DNA from: JANNRR01 sp031401675
GTDB lineage: Bacteria; Pseudomonadota; Alphaproteobacteria; Rhodobacterales; Rhodobacteraceae
Length of the DNA stretch: 37,701 nucleotides
Assembly (NCBI GenBank): GCA_031401675.1
Contig: JANNRR010000004.1
Coordinates: 1-37,701, forward strand
Direction: 5' to 3'
The position numbers were made by a program, and so were the translations under genes. Below, piece after piece: positions 1 to 10,000 of this stretch. The first letter of the stretch is position 1. Each line of letters opens with the position of its first letter. The notes beneath the pieces were generated by a model that was given only the letters and a program-made list of their open reading frames with translations, searched no databases and had not been told where the DNA came from.

Positions 1-1
1 C

Positions 2-706
2 TACCGGCGGCAACGGGCTGCGCCGGTCATTCTGGTGATCGTATCGCTGGGCGTGATGTTTGTGATGAACGCGCTGGTGCGGTTTGCCATCGGGGTGGAG
101 GATCGCGATTTTGCTGATGGTGCGCGGTTCGTGATGGACGCCAAGACCTTCAAGGAGATGACCGGGCTGGCCGAGGGTCTGGCGCTGCGCACCACCACGG
201 TCATCACGCTGGTCACGGCATTTGTGGTCATGGCCTGGCTGTTCTGGTTCCTGAACCGCACAAGGTCGGGCAAATCGATGCGGGCCTATTCGGACAACGA
301 GGACCTGGCGCTGTTGTCTGGCATCAACCCCGAGCGTGTGGTGGCGATCACCTGGATCATCGCGGCGGCGTTGGCGACGATTGCCGGGGTGCTCTATGGC
401 CTCGACAAAAGCTTCAAGCCCTTCACCTATTTCCAGCTGTTGCTGCCGATCTTTGCCGCAGCCATCGTCGGGGGCGTCGGCAATCCGGTGGGTGCGATTG
501 CCGGCGGCTTTCTGATCGCATTTTCCGAGGTGACCGTGACCTATGCATTCAAGAAGGTGGTCGGGTATCTGGTTCCGGCAGGGTGGGAGCCGACCGGGTT
601 GGTGCAGTTGCTGTCGACCGACTACAAGTTCGCGGTCAGCTTTACCATTCTGGTCATCGTGCTGCTGTTCCGACCGACCGGGCTGTTCCGGGGGAAAAGC
701 ATATGA
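2..706 (+). CDS. livH: Branched-chain amino acid ABC transporter permease, LivH type (5' end outside window)
   Basis: This is the C-terminal part of an inner-membrane permease of the LivH family, which with LivM forms the channel of a branched-chain amino acid ABC importer. The reading frame is open from base 2, so the true start lies upstream of the window. A GTG at 35 is only an internal codon. Several hydrophobic segments are visible, as is a cytoplasmic loop (about 285-330) beginning AYSDNEDLALLSG that matches the ATPase-contacting loop of these permeases. The C-terminus, ending LLFRPTGLFRGK, is typical of LivH. The stop overlaps the start of livM (ATGA at 703-706), which indicates translational coupling. 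The substrate could be another amino acid or urea; the sequence alone does not separate these. Confidence 0.9.
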   Translation, partial: YRRQRAAPVILVIVSLGVMFVMNALVRFAIGVEDRDFADGARFVMDAKTFKEMTGLAEGLALRTTTVITLVTAFVVMAWLFWFLNRTRSGKSMRAYSDNEDLALLSGINPERVVAITWIIAAALATIAGVLYGLDKSFKPFTYFQLLLPIFAAAIVGGVGNPVGAIAGGFLIAFSEVTVTYAFKKVVGYLVPAGWEPTGLVQLLSTDYKFAVSFTILVIVLLFRPTGLFRGKSI

Positions 707-2004
707 CCGTGAACTGGAAGAACCTTGGGTTGTTTGCTGTCGTCGCGTCGATGTTCGTCGTCACCGGGGTGATGCAAAGCTGGAACGTCGCGCTGCAGAT
801 TTTCAACATGGGTCTGATTTCGGCGATCATGGCGCTGGGCGTGAACATGCAGTGGGGATATGCCGGGCTGTTCAGCACCGGGGTGATGGGCTTTGTCGCC
901 TTGGGCGGGTTGGGCGCGGTGATCTTTGCCATGCCGCCGATGCGCGACAACTGGGCGGCGGGCGGGCTGGCAGTCTTCGGCGGACTGTTGATCGGACTGG
1001 CGACGATTGTCGGTGCTGCGGTGCTGTACAACCGGATGGCGGCGGGGCGGCTGCGGGTGTTGGCGATGCTCGGCTGGCTGATCGGCGGGTTCTTCCTGTT
1101 CCGCTGGTTCTTCGATCCGGCGGTGCTGGCGGTCGAGGCGGTGACGCCGGCATCCACCGGCTACCTGGGCGGATTGGGGCTGCCGATCCTGGTGGCCTGG
1201 CCATTGGGCGGGGTGCTGGCGGCGGCGGTGGCCTGGGTGATCGGCAAGACCGCGCTTGGCCTGCGCTCGGATTATCTTGCCATCGCGACGCTTGGCATCG
1301 CCGAGATCATCATCGCGGTGCTGCGCAACGAGGACTGGCTGGCACGCGGGCCGAAGAACGTGACCGGCATTCCCCGGCCGGTGCCGTACGAGGTGGATTT
1401 GCAGGCCAGTCAGGGCTTCCTCGACTGGGCGTCGGGATGGGGGTTCGATCCGATGACCGCCTCGTCGATCATCGTCAAGCTGTGCTATGGCGGGGTTTTC
1501 CTGGTGGTGCTTCTGGCGCTGATCTGGCTGTCGGAGAAGGCCTGGCACTCGCCGTGGGGGCGGATGATGCGGGCGATCCGCGACAATGAGGTGGCGGCCG
1601 AGGCGATGGGCAAGGATGTCACCCGGCGGCACCTGCAGGTGTTCATCATCGGGTCGGCGGTGATCGGCATGGCGGGGGCGATGATGACCACGCTCGACGG
1701 GCAGCTGACCCCGGGCACCTATTCGCCGCTGCGCTATACTTTCCTGATCTGGGTGATGGTGATCGTGGGCGGGTCGGGCAACAACTGGGGGTCGGTGCTG
1801 GGGGCGTTCCTGATCTGGTTCCTGTGGGTGCAGGTCGAACCGATCGGGCTGTGGGCCATCGGGCTGGTCACCGACGGGATGGCCGACGGCGCGTTGAAAA
1901 CCAGGTTGATCGAGTCTGCCGCCCACATGCGGTTGCTGACCATGGGGGTGGTGCTGTTGCTGGTGCTGCGGTTCAGCCCGAGGGGCCTGATCCCGGAAAA
2001 GTAG
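703..2004 (+). CDS. livM: Branched-chain amino acid ABC transporter permease, LivM type
   Basis: This 433-residue polytopic inner-membrane protein is the second permease half of the importer. The start is the ATG overlapping the livH stop. About ten hydrophobic segments are visible. The loop near residues 290-305 reads AIRDNEVAAEAMGKD, the family's conserved ATPase-docking motif, and a Gly/Ala-rich membrane segment follows. The length is close to that of long LivM forms such as the E. coli protein. The gene is last in its operon here, because a strong intrinsic terminator begins nine bases after the stop. The periplasmic binding protein and the two ATPases (LivK, LivG, LivF) are not in this window. 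Confidence 0.92.
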   Translation: MTVNWKNLGLFAVVASMFVVTGVMQSWNVALQIFNMGLISAIMALGVNMQWGYAGLFSTGVMGFVALGGLGAVIFAMPPMRDNWAAGGLAVFGGLLIGLATIVGAAVLYNRMAAGRLRVLAMLGWLIGGFFLFRWFFDPAVLAVEAVTPASTGYLGGLGLPILVAWPLGGVLAAAVAWVIGKTALGLRSDYLAIATLGIAEIIIAVLRNEDWLARGPKNVTGIPRPVPYEVDLQASQGFLDWASGWGFDPMTASSIIVKLCYGGVFLVVLLALIWLSEKAWHSPWGRMMRAIRDNEVAAEAMGKDVTRRHLQVFIIGSAVIGMAGAMMTTLDGQLTPGTYSPLRYTFLIWVMVIVGGSGNNWGSVLGAFLIWFLWVQVEPIGLWAIGLVTDGMADGALKTRLIESAAHMRLLTMGVVLLLVLRFSPRGLIPEK

Positions 2005-2012
2005 CCCAAAGG

Positions 2013-2036
2013 AATGTCCCGGGCCGGGACATTTTT
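2013..2036 (+). terminator. Intrinsic terminator of livHM
   Basis: A perfect 9-bp stem (AATGTCCCG / CGGGACATT) with a 3-base loop is followed by an unbroken T run ending at 2036. It lies immediately after the livM stop and is a textbook rho-independent terminator. Confidence 0.9.
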
Positions 2037-2213
2037 CGATACAATGAAAACAAGGGCTTACAAGAGCGTTTTAGGGATTTGTTAGGAATCGGCCGTTCTG
2101 GGCCCAATCGCTTTGACCTTCGGGTTTGGCATTACCTGAACTGGCCACACTGCGGACGAAGTCGCCGTTCGTCGCACTCTGGCGAATGACCGCCTTATGT
2201 ACTGTTCAGACTA

Positions 2214-3389
2214 TCAACAGGCGCGAGCGACCGGTAAGGCCTCGCGCATCCGTTCCGCTTCATATTCTTCCATCGCCAGATCGCGATCCCATGTGCGGAT
2301 TTCCTTGGCCACGAGGTGCCCCTTTTCTTTCAGGTGCTTAGAAAGCTGGCCTTTGACCGCGCCAACCGTCAGGCAGTCCCGCGCCGCCGGGCCGTTCAAG
2401 GCCGCGTCGAGCGTTGCGGCTGGTCCGAATAGATCAGTCAGCGCGCGGCGCTCGACGGCACTCAAGCCATTCATGACCATCGGCCCAAGCAGCAGGGATT
2501 CCGACAGACATCCATTGGCGGTGACAACCTCGTGCCGGTCACAGGCGAAGTGCACCCAGGTAATTTCCTTTATGCCCTTCATGTGGCGGATGCCCGGCAC
2601 CCCCGTCAAGGATTTCGCAGGCGCAAACGCCTCGGTGGTGAAGACCCTGTCCAGTTGCCCGGCGGCACCCACAAGGATGCGGTGCTGCGGCGAGACGATA
2701 AGGTCCTGCGCGGGGCGGCCCCGGCCCAGGGCCCCCACTCTGATCTGCACCGGCTTGTAATCTCCCTCGGCCTTTTCCAGCGGAAGGATGCCGCTGTGGG
2801 TCCAGCGGATGGCCTGCGGGCCGTGATCGAGGGTCATTACCAGATCGCCGTCTTGCAGCGTCTCAACCCTGCGCGGTCCCTCCGGCGTGTCGATCATCGT
2901 GCCGGGGGCATAGCAAACGGGCGCGTTTGCAATGCGCGAGTACGAGGCGCTCCCAATATTATTGCCGCCCGTCTTTACATACTCAGTGCCAGGGTCAAGT
3001 TTTGTATCACTATGAAAACCCCAGATATTCTGGGTAACACTGTCCTGCGAGAATACGGTGATCGTTATGGTTGGGCCAATCTGGTTCCCAAATTCGTCCA
3101 ATGCCCTCAGAAATATGAGTGATTCCGCTTCGATGCCCGTGCCGGTTCCGACCAGACCAGCGCCATCTGTAATTCTGTGCTCGGCAAAGCGATCATCTTC
3201 GAGCACGTCCTGGCTTCCACCAGTGTCATCTATTGTGACGGTGGAAGGCGCGCCTCCGGAAAACACGAAAATCGTCCCGTCAGGAGTATCGGAATTATTG
3301 ATAACAGGACTTCCAGGCGTCAAAGACGGAGACCCGGAAGAGACCGTCAAGAGATCGTTATCAAAGGCACTTATGGTTCTGGATACCAT
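2214..3389 (-). CDS. Hint-domain protein, short form without RTX repeats
   Basis: The 391-residue protein has an unrecognised N-terminal region (about 1-155, rich in Gly, Ser, Thr and Asp) and a Hint_2 domain starting at Cys159 in the motif CYAPGTMIDTPEG. The domain continues with VETLQDGD, the histidine block SPQHRIL, and the closing ACDRHEVVTANG. Hint_2 is the hedgehog/intein fold found in many Rhodobacteraceae exported proteins; its physiological role there is unclear. The start at 3389 was chosen because GGAAAG lies about nine bases upstream and residues before it (open to 3671) are low-quality sequence. Compared with the other two Hint proteins here, it lacks glycine-rich calcium-binding nonapeptides and has Tyr instead of Phe after the Hint cysteine. 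Confidence 0.85.
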   Translation of the reverse strand: MVSRTISAFDNDLLTVSSGSPSLTPGSPVINNSDTPDGTIFVFSGGAPSTVTIDDTGGSQDVLEDDRFAEHRITDGAGLVGTGTGIEAESLIFLRALDEFGNQIGPTITITVFSQDSVTQNIWGFHSDTKLDPGTEYVKTGGNNIGSASYSRIANAPVCYAPGTMIDTPEGPRRVETLQDGDLVMTLDHGPQAIRWTHSGILPLEKAEGDYKPVQIRVGALGRGRPAQDLIVSPQHRILVGAAGQLDRVFTTEAFAPAKSLTGVPGIRHMKGIKEITWVHFACDRHEVVTANGCLSESLLLGPMVMNGLSAVERRALTDLFGPAATLDAALNGPAARDCLTVGAVKGQLSKHLKEKGHLVAKEIRTWDRDLAMEEYEAERMREALPVARAC

Positions 3390-3818
3390 CGAAGGGTACT
3401 TTCCTGAATTGCACGAACCTATGAAAATCCGCGCTATACTCGTTGGGTAAAGCACTGGCGATAAAACCTGAATATCAGGTTTAAATTGCGAATAAGAACT
3501 GGAGAGATAGCTAAAAACTGAACGTAGCGAGCGCGAGACTTGCTGTCCCATCGAGGTGCTAAGGCATGGCGCGTCCAGTTCTCGTCGCGCAGCCTCTTCA
3601 TGAAAACCGACACTCGTTGCGCCGCAGAAAACTGGCAACGAGGTTCGAAGCCGCCATTGAGCATCGATCAAAGTAGAGGGCAGCTCCAGACAGCCCCCCT
3701 CTCCGGGCGCCCGCTTCCCCCGACAAGAACGACAGGAAATGTCGCCATCAAGCGGGATGGCGGCGTTGGCGCCGGTGCAAGGTTTCGGTCAAATCCCGCA
3801 GCCGGCAAAGGAAACCGC
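3390..3818. other. 429-bp intergenic region between divergent Hint and dehydrogenase genes
   Basis: No gene is recognised. The part next to the Hint gene (3390-3530) is noticeably AT-richer than its surroundings and holds a perfect palindrome (3464-3482). On the minus strand two overlapping frames are open across 3434-3671, but neither product resembles a family I know and neither has a convincing ribosome site. The region must hold the promoters of both flanking genes. Confidence 0.5.
3464..3482. promoter_or_regulatory. Perfect 8+3+8 palindrome upstream of the Hint gene
   Basis: AAACCTGA-ATA-TCAGGTTT is an exact inverted repeat about 75 bases upstream of the Hint start. On the minus strand it is followed by a short T run (TTTTA), so it could also be a weak terminator for transcription entering the Hint gene. 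An operator role is an inference from position and symmetry. Confidence 0.45.
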
Positions 3819-6239
3819 ATGAAAACCCATACCCGCGTTCTGGTCATTGGCGGCGGCGTCGTCGGCTGTTCGGTGCTGTATCATCTGACCAAGCTCGGCT
3901 GGTCGGATGTGACGCTGGTGGAAAGGGCCGAGTTGACCAGCGGCTCGACCTGGCACGCGGCGGGCGGGTTTCACACGCTGAACGGCGATACCAACATGGC
4001 GGCGCTGCAGGGCTATACCATCCGGCTGTACAAGGAGCTGGAGGCGATCACCGGCATGTCGTGCGGGCTGCACCATGTCGGCGGCATCACTTTGGCTGAC
4101 AATGCCGAGCGGTTCGACATGCTGAAGGCAGAACGCGCAAAGCACCGCTACATGGGGCTGGATACCGCGATCCTGACCCCGAAAGAGGTCGAGACGATGA
4201 CCGACGGCATGGTGAACACCGCCGGCATCATCGGCGCGCTGTATGACCCTCTGGACGGGCATCTGGACCCCTATGGGACCACCCATGCCTATGCCAAGGC
4301 GGCGCGGATGGGCGGGGCCGAGATCGTGTTGCACAACCGGGTTCTGGCGACCAACCCGCGAACCGATGGCTCCTGGGAGGTGGTGACGGAACAGGGCACC
4401 ATCATCGCCGAGCATCTGGTGAATGCAGGCGGGCTGTGGGCGCGCGAGGTCGGGGCGATGGCGGGGGTGTATCTGCCATTGTTGCCGATGGCGCACCAAT
4501 ATCTGGTGACTGACGACATTCCGGAAATTGTGGCGCGCGGAGGCCGCGAGTTTCCGCATGTGATGGACCCCGGCGGCGAAAGCTATCTGCGGCAGGAAGG
4601 GCGCGGGTTCTGCATCGGCTTTTATGAAAAGCCGTGCGAGGGCTGGTCGATCGACGGCACACCCTGGGAATTCGGGCAGGAGCTTTTTCAGGAACAGTTC
4701 GAAAAGATCGCGGATTCGGTCGAATTTGCCTACAAGCGCTTTCCGGCGCTGGAGCGGGTCGGGGTCAAGCGGGTGATCCACGGGCCGTTCACCTTTGCCC
4801 CCGATGGCAATCCCCTGATGGGGCCGGTGCCGGGCCTGCGCAACTATTGGTCGGCCTGCGCGGTGATGGCCGGGTTTTCGCAGGGCGGCGGCATGGGGCT
4901 GTCGTTGGCGCAGTGGATCATTCACGGCGAGGTCGAGCGCGATCCGCGCGGCTTTGACGTGGCGCGGTTCGGCGGTTGGACCTCGCCCGGCTATACCGTG
5001 CCAAAGGTGATCGAGAATTATCAGATGCGGTTTTCGGTCGGCTATCCGAACGAGGAACGCCCGGCAGCCCGGCCGTTCCGCACCACGCCGATGTATGAGG
5101 TGTTCGACAGGATGAACGCGGTCTGGGGCCAGCAATACGGGCTGGAAGTGGTGAACTATCACGCCCTGCCCGGCGAGCCGCGCCATGAGGTGCCGTCGTT
5201 CCGCCGCTCGAACGCCTGGGAAGCCACGGCGCAGGAGGTGATGGCGGTGCGGGGTGGTGTCGGCATCAACGAGGTGCAGAATTTCGGCAAGTACCGGGTG
5301 ACCGGGGTGGGGGCGCGGGCCTGGCTGGACCGGATCATGGCGGGGAGCATTCCGCAGCCGGGGCGGCTGAGCCTGACGCCGATGCTGGCGCATTCCGGCA
5401 AGATCATCGGGGATTTCACGGTTTCCTGCCTGAGCGAGGCCGAGTTTCAGCTGACCGCCAGCTACGGGGCGCAGGGATGGCATGGCCGCTGGTTCGAGCA
5501 GAACCTGGACGAAGGCGTGCGGGTCGAGAATTTGTCGGACGCGCGCTCGGGGTTTCAGATTGCCGGGCCAAAGGCGCGCGAATTGCTGGCCCGGGTGACG
5601 CGGGCCGATGTGTCGGCGGCGGCGTTCCGGTTCATGGACGTGCGCCGGATGACGGTGGGGATGGCGAACTGCATCGTGCAGCGGGTCAGCTATACCGCCG
5701 ATCTGGGCTACGAGATTTTCACCGACCACATGTCGGTGCGGCATTTGTGGGAGGTGCTGAGCGCGGCGGGACGTGATCTGGGCCTGCGCCCGTTCGGGAT
5801 GCGGGCGATGATGAGCCTGCGGCTGGACAAGTGGTTCGGGTCGTGGGGGCGCGAATATTCGCCGGATTACACCCCGGCGGAAACCGGGCTGGACCGGTTC
5901 ATCCGGTTCAACAAGCCGGTGGAGTTCATCGGGCGGGCGGCGGCAGCGAAGGAAAAGGCCAGCGGGTCGGCGCGGCGGCTGTGCAATTTCATCGTCGAGG
6001 CCAACGAGGCCGACGTGGTGGCGTGGGAACCGATCTGGCTGGACGGGGCGGTTGTCGGCTACTGCACCTCGGGCGGCTATTCGCATTTCACGCATCAGTC
6101 GGTTGCAATGGGGTTCCTGCCGGCGGGGCGGGTGGCCGACGGGCTGGCGGTCGAGATCGAGATATTGGGCGAGCGTCGCCCGGCCCGGCTGGTGACGGCA
6201 CCGCTGTTCGACGCCGACGGCGCGCGGATGCGGGGCTGA
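3819..6239 (+). CDS. FAD-dependent dimethylglycine/sarcosine dehydrogenase-like protein with GcvT domain
   Basis: The 806-residue flavoprotein belongs to the family that demethylates N-methylglycines (dimethylglycine or sarcosine), passing the one-carbon unit to tetrahydrofolate. The N-terminal DAO domain has the dinucleotide motif GGGVVG (residues 11-16) and STWHAAGG, whose His46 aligns with the residue that binds FAD covalently in mammalian DMGDH and SarDH. The N-terminal oxidase part runs to about residue 425. A GcvT-like folate domain and its C-terminal barrel fill the rest. The start is the ATG at 3819, preceded by AAAGGAAA; the open frame upstream lacks a ribosome site. The exact methylated amine is not decidable from sequence. 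The gene is followed after 35 bases by a MocA-like gene. Confidence 0.88.
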   Translation: MKTHTRVLVIGGGVVGCSVLYHLTKLGWSDVTLVERAELTSGSTWHAAGGFHTLNGDTNMAALQGYTIRLYKELEAITGMSCGLHHVGGITLADNAERFDMLKAERAKHRYMGLDTAILTPKEVETMTDGMVNTAGIIGALYDPLDGHLDPYGTTHAYAKAARMGGAEIVLHNRVLATNPRTDGSWEVVTEQGTIIAEHLVNAGGLWAREVGAMAGVYLPLLPMAHQYLVTDDIPEIVARGGREFPHVMDPGGESYLRQEGRGFCIGFYEKPCEGWSIDGTPWEFGQELFQEQFEKIADSVEFAYKRFPALERVGVKRVIHGPFTFAPDGNPLMGPVPGLRNYWSACAVMAGFSQGGGMGLSLAQWIIHGEVERDPRGFDVARFGGWTSPGYTVPKVIENYQMRFSVGYPNEERPAARPFRTTPMYEVFDRMNAVWGQQYGLEVVNYHALPGEPRHEVPSFRRSNAWEATAQEVMAVRGGVGINEVQNFGKYRVTGVGARAWLDRIMAGSIPQPGRLSLTPMLAHSGKIIGDFTVSCLSEAEFQLTASYGAQGWHGRWFEQNLDEGVRVENLSDARSGFQIAGPKARELLARVTRADVSAAAFRFMDVRRMTVGMANCIVQRVSYTADLGYEIFTDHMSVRHLWEVLSAAGRDLGLRPFGMRAMMSLRLDKWFGSWGREYSPDYTPAETGLDRFIRFNKPVEFIGRAAAAKEKASGSARRLCNFIVEANEADVVAWEPIWLDGAVVGYCTSGGYSHFTHQSVAMGFLPAGRVADGLAVEIEILGERRPARLVTAPLFDADGARMRG

Positions 6240-6274
6240 CGGCGGTTTTGGCTGGCGCGGGGCCGCGGCTGCAG

Positions 6275-6913
6275 ATGCCGGCGGGCGGCCTGGCCATCCT
6301 GATCTTGGCGGCGGGAAGCTCGACCCGGATGCGGGGGGCGGACAAGCTGCTGCAACCGGTGGCGGGCGAGGTGCTGTTGCACCGGCAGGCACGGATGGCG
6401 CTGGAAACCGGCTGCCCGGTGCTGGTAGTGCTGCCGCCGGACCGTCCGGCGCGGGTGGCAGCGCTGGCCGGGCTGACACTGGCCGGGCCGGGGCTGGCCG
6501 GGCTGGGGCTGCGGCTGGTGGTGGCGGCCGAGGCGCATCTGGGGATGTCGGCGTCGATCCGGGTCGGGGTGGCGGCAGCGCGGGCGGCGGGTCTGGCGGG
6601 GGTGATGATCCTGCCGGCCGACATGCCGGAGTTCGAGGCTGCGGATTTGCGGCTGATGGCAGAGGTGTTTGCCGCTGATCCGTCCCGCATCGTCAGAGGC
6701 ACCAGCACGGCCGGGCAGCCGGGGCATCCGGCGACCTTTCCGGCCGATCTGTGGGGCGAACTGGAGGGGCTGACCGGGGACGAGGGCGGGCGGTCGGTGC
6801 TGGCCCGCCACGCTGACCGGGTGGTTCTGGTGCCGCTGCCGGGTGCGGCGGCGATCACCGATATGGATACGCCGGAGGAATGGGCGGCGTGGCGGGAACG
6901 AACGGGGTTGTAA
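6275..6913 (+). CDS. Nucleotidyltransferase, MocA/molybdenum cofactor cytidylyltransferase-like
   Basis: The 212-residue cytoplasmic NTP transferase has the signature loop LAAGSSTRMRGADKL (residues 11-25), where Lys24 is the conserved nucleotide-binding lysine. PADMPEF carries the metal-binding aspartate, GQPGHPATF matches the MocA/PucB substrate motif, and ITDMDTPEEW is the usual C-terminal block. Members transfer CMP to molybdopterin for xanthine-dehydrogenase-type enzymes. No molybdoenzyme gene is in the window, so the partner is unknown. The start is the ATG at 6275; a TTG at 6248 in the same frame is an alternative. It is probably co-transcribed with the dehydrogenase upstream. Confidence 0.83.
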   Translation: MPAGGLAILILAAGSSTRMRGADKLLQPVAGEVLLHRQARMALETGCPVLVVLPPDRPARVAALAGLTLAGPGLAGLGLRLVVAAEAHLGMSASIRVGVAAARAAGLAGVMILPADMPEFEAADLRLMAEVFAADPSRIVRGTSTAGQPGHPATFPADLWGELEGLTGDEGGRSVLARHADRVVLVPLPGAAAITDMDTPEEWAAWRERTGL

Positions 6914-7011
6914 GGCAGCGGGCCGGGACTTTCGGCCAACGTCGGGCCCTAGGCATGGCGCATCCGTTGCGGTGCAGCGATCAATCGGGGTGATTTGCGG
7001 TGCATTGCCGC

Positions 7012-10000
7012 TCAGGCCGACATCAGCGCCCGAACCTCGTAGCCGCGCAGCGACAGACGGGCGGCCTGATAGGCGTTGCGGGGACTGCCCTGGCCAAGTT
7101 CGGGAAAGATCGACAGAATCTCGGCGCAGGCGGCGGCCCCCATGCCTTGCATCGCCTGTTCGCCGGGCAGGAAGCTTTCGGTCCAGGCGCCGTTGGCCCG
7201 GATGATCTCGTGCCGGTCAAACAGGATGTGCAGATAGGTGACCGACAGGCGGCGCAGTCGGGTGATGCCGGCCGAACCGGCCAGATTGACCGCTGCCGCC
7301 AGCACCTCGTTTTCGCCGAACAGCAGTTCGGCGCGCGGGCCGGTCATCAGCATGCGGTGCTGCGGTGACACCTGCATGTCGGTGTGCGGCAGGCCGTGGC
7401 CGAGCGAACCGGCCTTGATCAGGACCGGTTGCAGGGCCGGCGAGGTTTTCAGGCGGCGGGCATCCAGCGTTCTGGACCCGACCCAGCGGACCGTCTGATA
7501 ACCGTTGTCGCGGGTCAGGACCCGGGTGCCGACGCCAAGCGCTTCGACTGCTACCGGGCCCTTGTCGGTGTCGATGCCGGTGCCGGGGGTGAAACAGGGG
7601 ATCAGCTTCTCGAAATTCGAGAACTGCATGCTGCCGATCACCACTCCAAAGGCGTCGAGGAATTCGACGGTGCCGTTTTCGTGGTCGGGTGTCGAAAAGA
7701 TGACGTTGGTCAGTGCCTTGCCCCAGGGGCGCAGGTCCAGCGTGTCGTCATCAACGCCGCCTTCACCGCCATCGGCGGTATCGCCATTCGAGCCGCCGAC
7801 CACGGTATCGGCGTCGTCGCCGCCCGACAGGCTGTCGGCCCCGGCGCCGCCGGTCAACAGGTCGTTGCCGCTGCCGCCCGACAGCGTATCGGCCCCGGCG
7901 CCACCGGTCAGCGTGTCGTTGCCGCCGCCGCCGCTGACGTTGACCGCCGCACTGCCGGCGGTGCCGTCAAAGCTGTCGGCCTGTGCTGTCAGCGTATAGT
8001 TTTCGATCTGACTGAACGTGGCTGTGCTGGCCCCGGCAGCGACGGTGCCGGTTTCGCTGCCGGTCAGGATCACGGTGGCACCGGTGGCCAGAGCCGACAG
8101 GTTGATCGTGTCGCCCGACACTTCCCCGGATTCGCCGCCGACAATGGTGTCGGAGCCGAAGCCGTTAGTCAGGCTGAACGTATCATCGCCGTCGCCGCCC
8201 GACAGGCTGTCGGCCCCTGCCCCGCCGTTCAGCGTATCATTGCCGCTGCCGCCGGTCAGCGTATCGGCGCCCGAGCCGCCGGTCAGACTGTCGGCCCCGG
8301 CCCCGGCGTCGACGTTCAATCCGGCTGTTGCCGCAGCGCCGTTGAAAATGTCGGCCTGGCCGGACAGAACGAACGCCTCGATCTGGGAGAAGCTGGCGGT
8401 GCTGGCGCCGTTGCTGGCGCTGCCCGCCTCGGTCGCGGTCAGCGTGACAGTGACGCCGCTGGTCAGGGCGGCAAAGCTGAGAACGTCGCCGGTGGTCTCG
8501 GCCGCCTCGCCGCCGGTGATGGTGTCGTTGCCGAATGCGTCGGACAGGGCAAAAGTATCGTTGCCATCGCCGCCGGTCAGGCTGTCGGCCCCGGTGCCGC
8601 CGTTCAGCGTATCGTTGCCGGTGCCGCCAATGATGGTGTCGGCCCCTGCGCCGCCAACGACGCTGTCGGCACCGGCCCCGGCGTCGACGGTGATCGGCGA
8701 TGCCCCGGCGGAACCGTTGAACGTGTCGGCTTGCCCGGTCAGGATGTAGCTTTCGATCTGGCTGAACGTGGCGGTGCTGGCCGCGCTGGTCAGGGTGCCC
8801 GCCTCGGACCCGGTCAGGGTGATGCTGGCGCTGGCAGTCAGCGCTGACAGGTTCAGCACATCGCCGGTAGTCTCGGCTGCTTCGCCGCCGGTGATGGTGT
8901 CGGAGCCGAAGGCATCGGTCAGCGCAAAGATGTCGTTGCCGTCGCCGCCCGACAGGCTGTCGGCACCAGCGCCGCCGTTCAGCGTATCGTTGCCGGTGCC
9001 GCCGATCAGCGTGTCGGCCCCCGAACCGCCGAGCAGGCTGTCGTTGCCCGCGCCGCCATCGACATATTCGGACGTGCTGGCGGCGGAACCGTTGAAGGTG
9101 TCGGCAAAGGCGGTCAGCGTCCAGCGTTCGATCTGGGTGAAGGTGGCGGTGTTGCCGCCGTTGACGGCAGTGCCCGCCTCGTTGCCGGTCAGGGTGACGG
9201 TGATGCCGCTGGTCAGGGCGCTGACATCGAGCGTGTCGCCGATGACCTCGCCGGTTTCGCCACCGGTGATGGTGTCGGTGCCATAACCGTCGCTGAGGAC
9301 GAACACATCGTCGCCGGAACCGCCCGCCATCGTGTCGGTACCGGCACCGCCATTCAGCGTATCGTTGCCGTCGCCACCCAGAAGGCTGTCATTGCCGGCA
9401 TCGCCGTTCAGCACATCATTGCCGGCACCACCATCGATGGTGTCGGCACCGTTGCCGCCGCTGACCTGATCATTGTCGGTCGGGGTGGCGGTGTATTGCA
9501 TGTCGGTGACATTGACCACCTGTGCGCTGGTGCCGGTGTTGGAATAGATGATTTCCAGTCGACCAACCGGGCCCGGAATGTTGATCAGCGCCGAGCCGGT
9601 GGCATCGGCAGGGGTGTTGGAGCCGTTGCCCGAGGTGATGGTGTTGGTCGCCGGGTTGAGGGTTTCGTTCGACCCGGCCGGAAAGGTGATGCTGATCAGC
9701 GCCGGATCAATCTCGACCCCGTTGGCGTCATAGGCCCGAATGCGCACCACATCGCGGTGCGGCCCCTGGTCAAGGTCGTTGATGCGGAAAGTCAGGTTGG
9801 TCACGGTTCCCGGTCCGGTGGAACCCGTTGCCGCCGAGAAATTGACGTTGGTGGTAGAGGTACTGCCGGTGCCGTTGCCATTCAGGGCCAGGGCAGAGTT
9901 GGTGTTGAAGGTTTCGCCGCCCGCCACGTACTGCGTGTCGCTGGTTTCGACGGAAAAGCCGGTGGCAATGCCGTCATTGGTGAAACTGACCGCGGCATTG

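Noticed and set aside
2150..2188. Inverted repeat GACGAA...TTCGTC as terminator of the short Hint gene
   Set aside because: The stem is only 6 bp with a 7-base loop and has no T run on the minus strand.
2214..3389. Intein inside a host protein
   Set aside because: The Hint domain is near the C-terminus and no split essential host protein flanks it; the motifs fit Hint_2 proteins.
3434..3671. Possible remnant of a transposase or an N-terminal extension of the short Hint gene
   Set aside because: Neither reading resembles a family I can name, terminal repeats were not found, and the internal start at 3389 has a better ribosome site.
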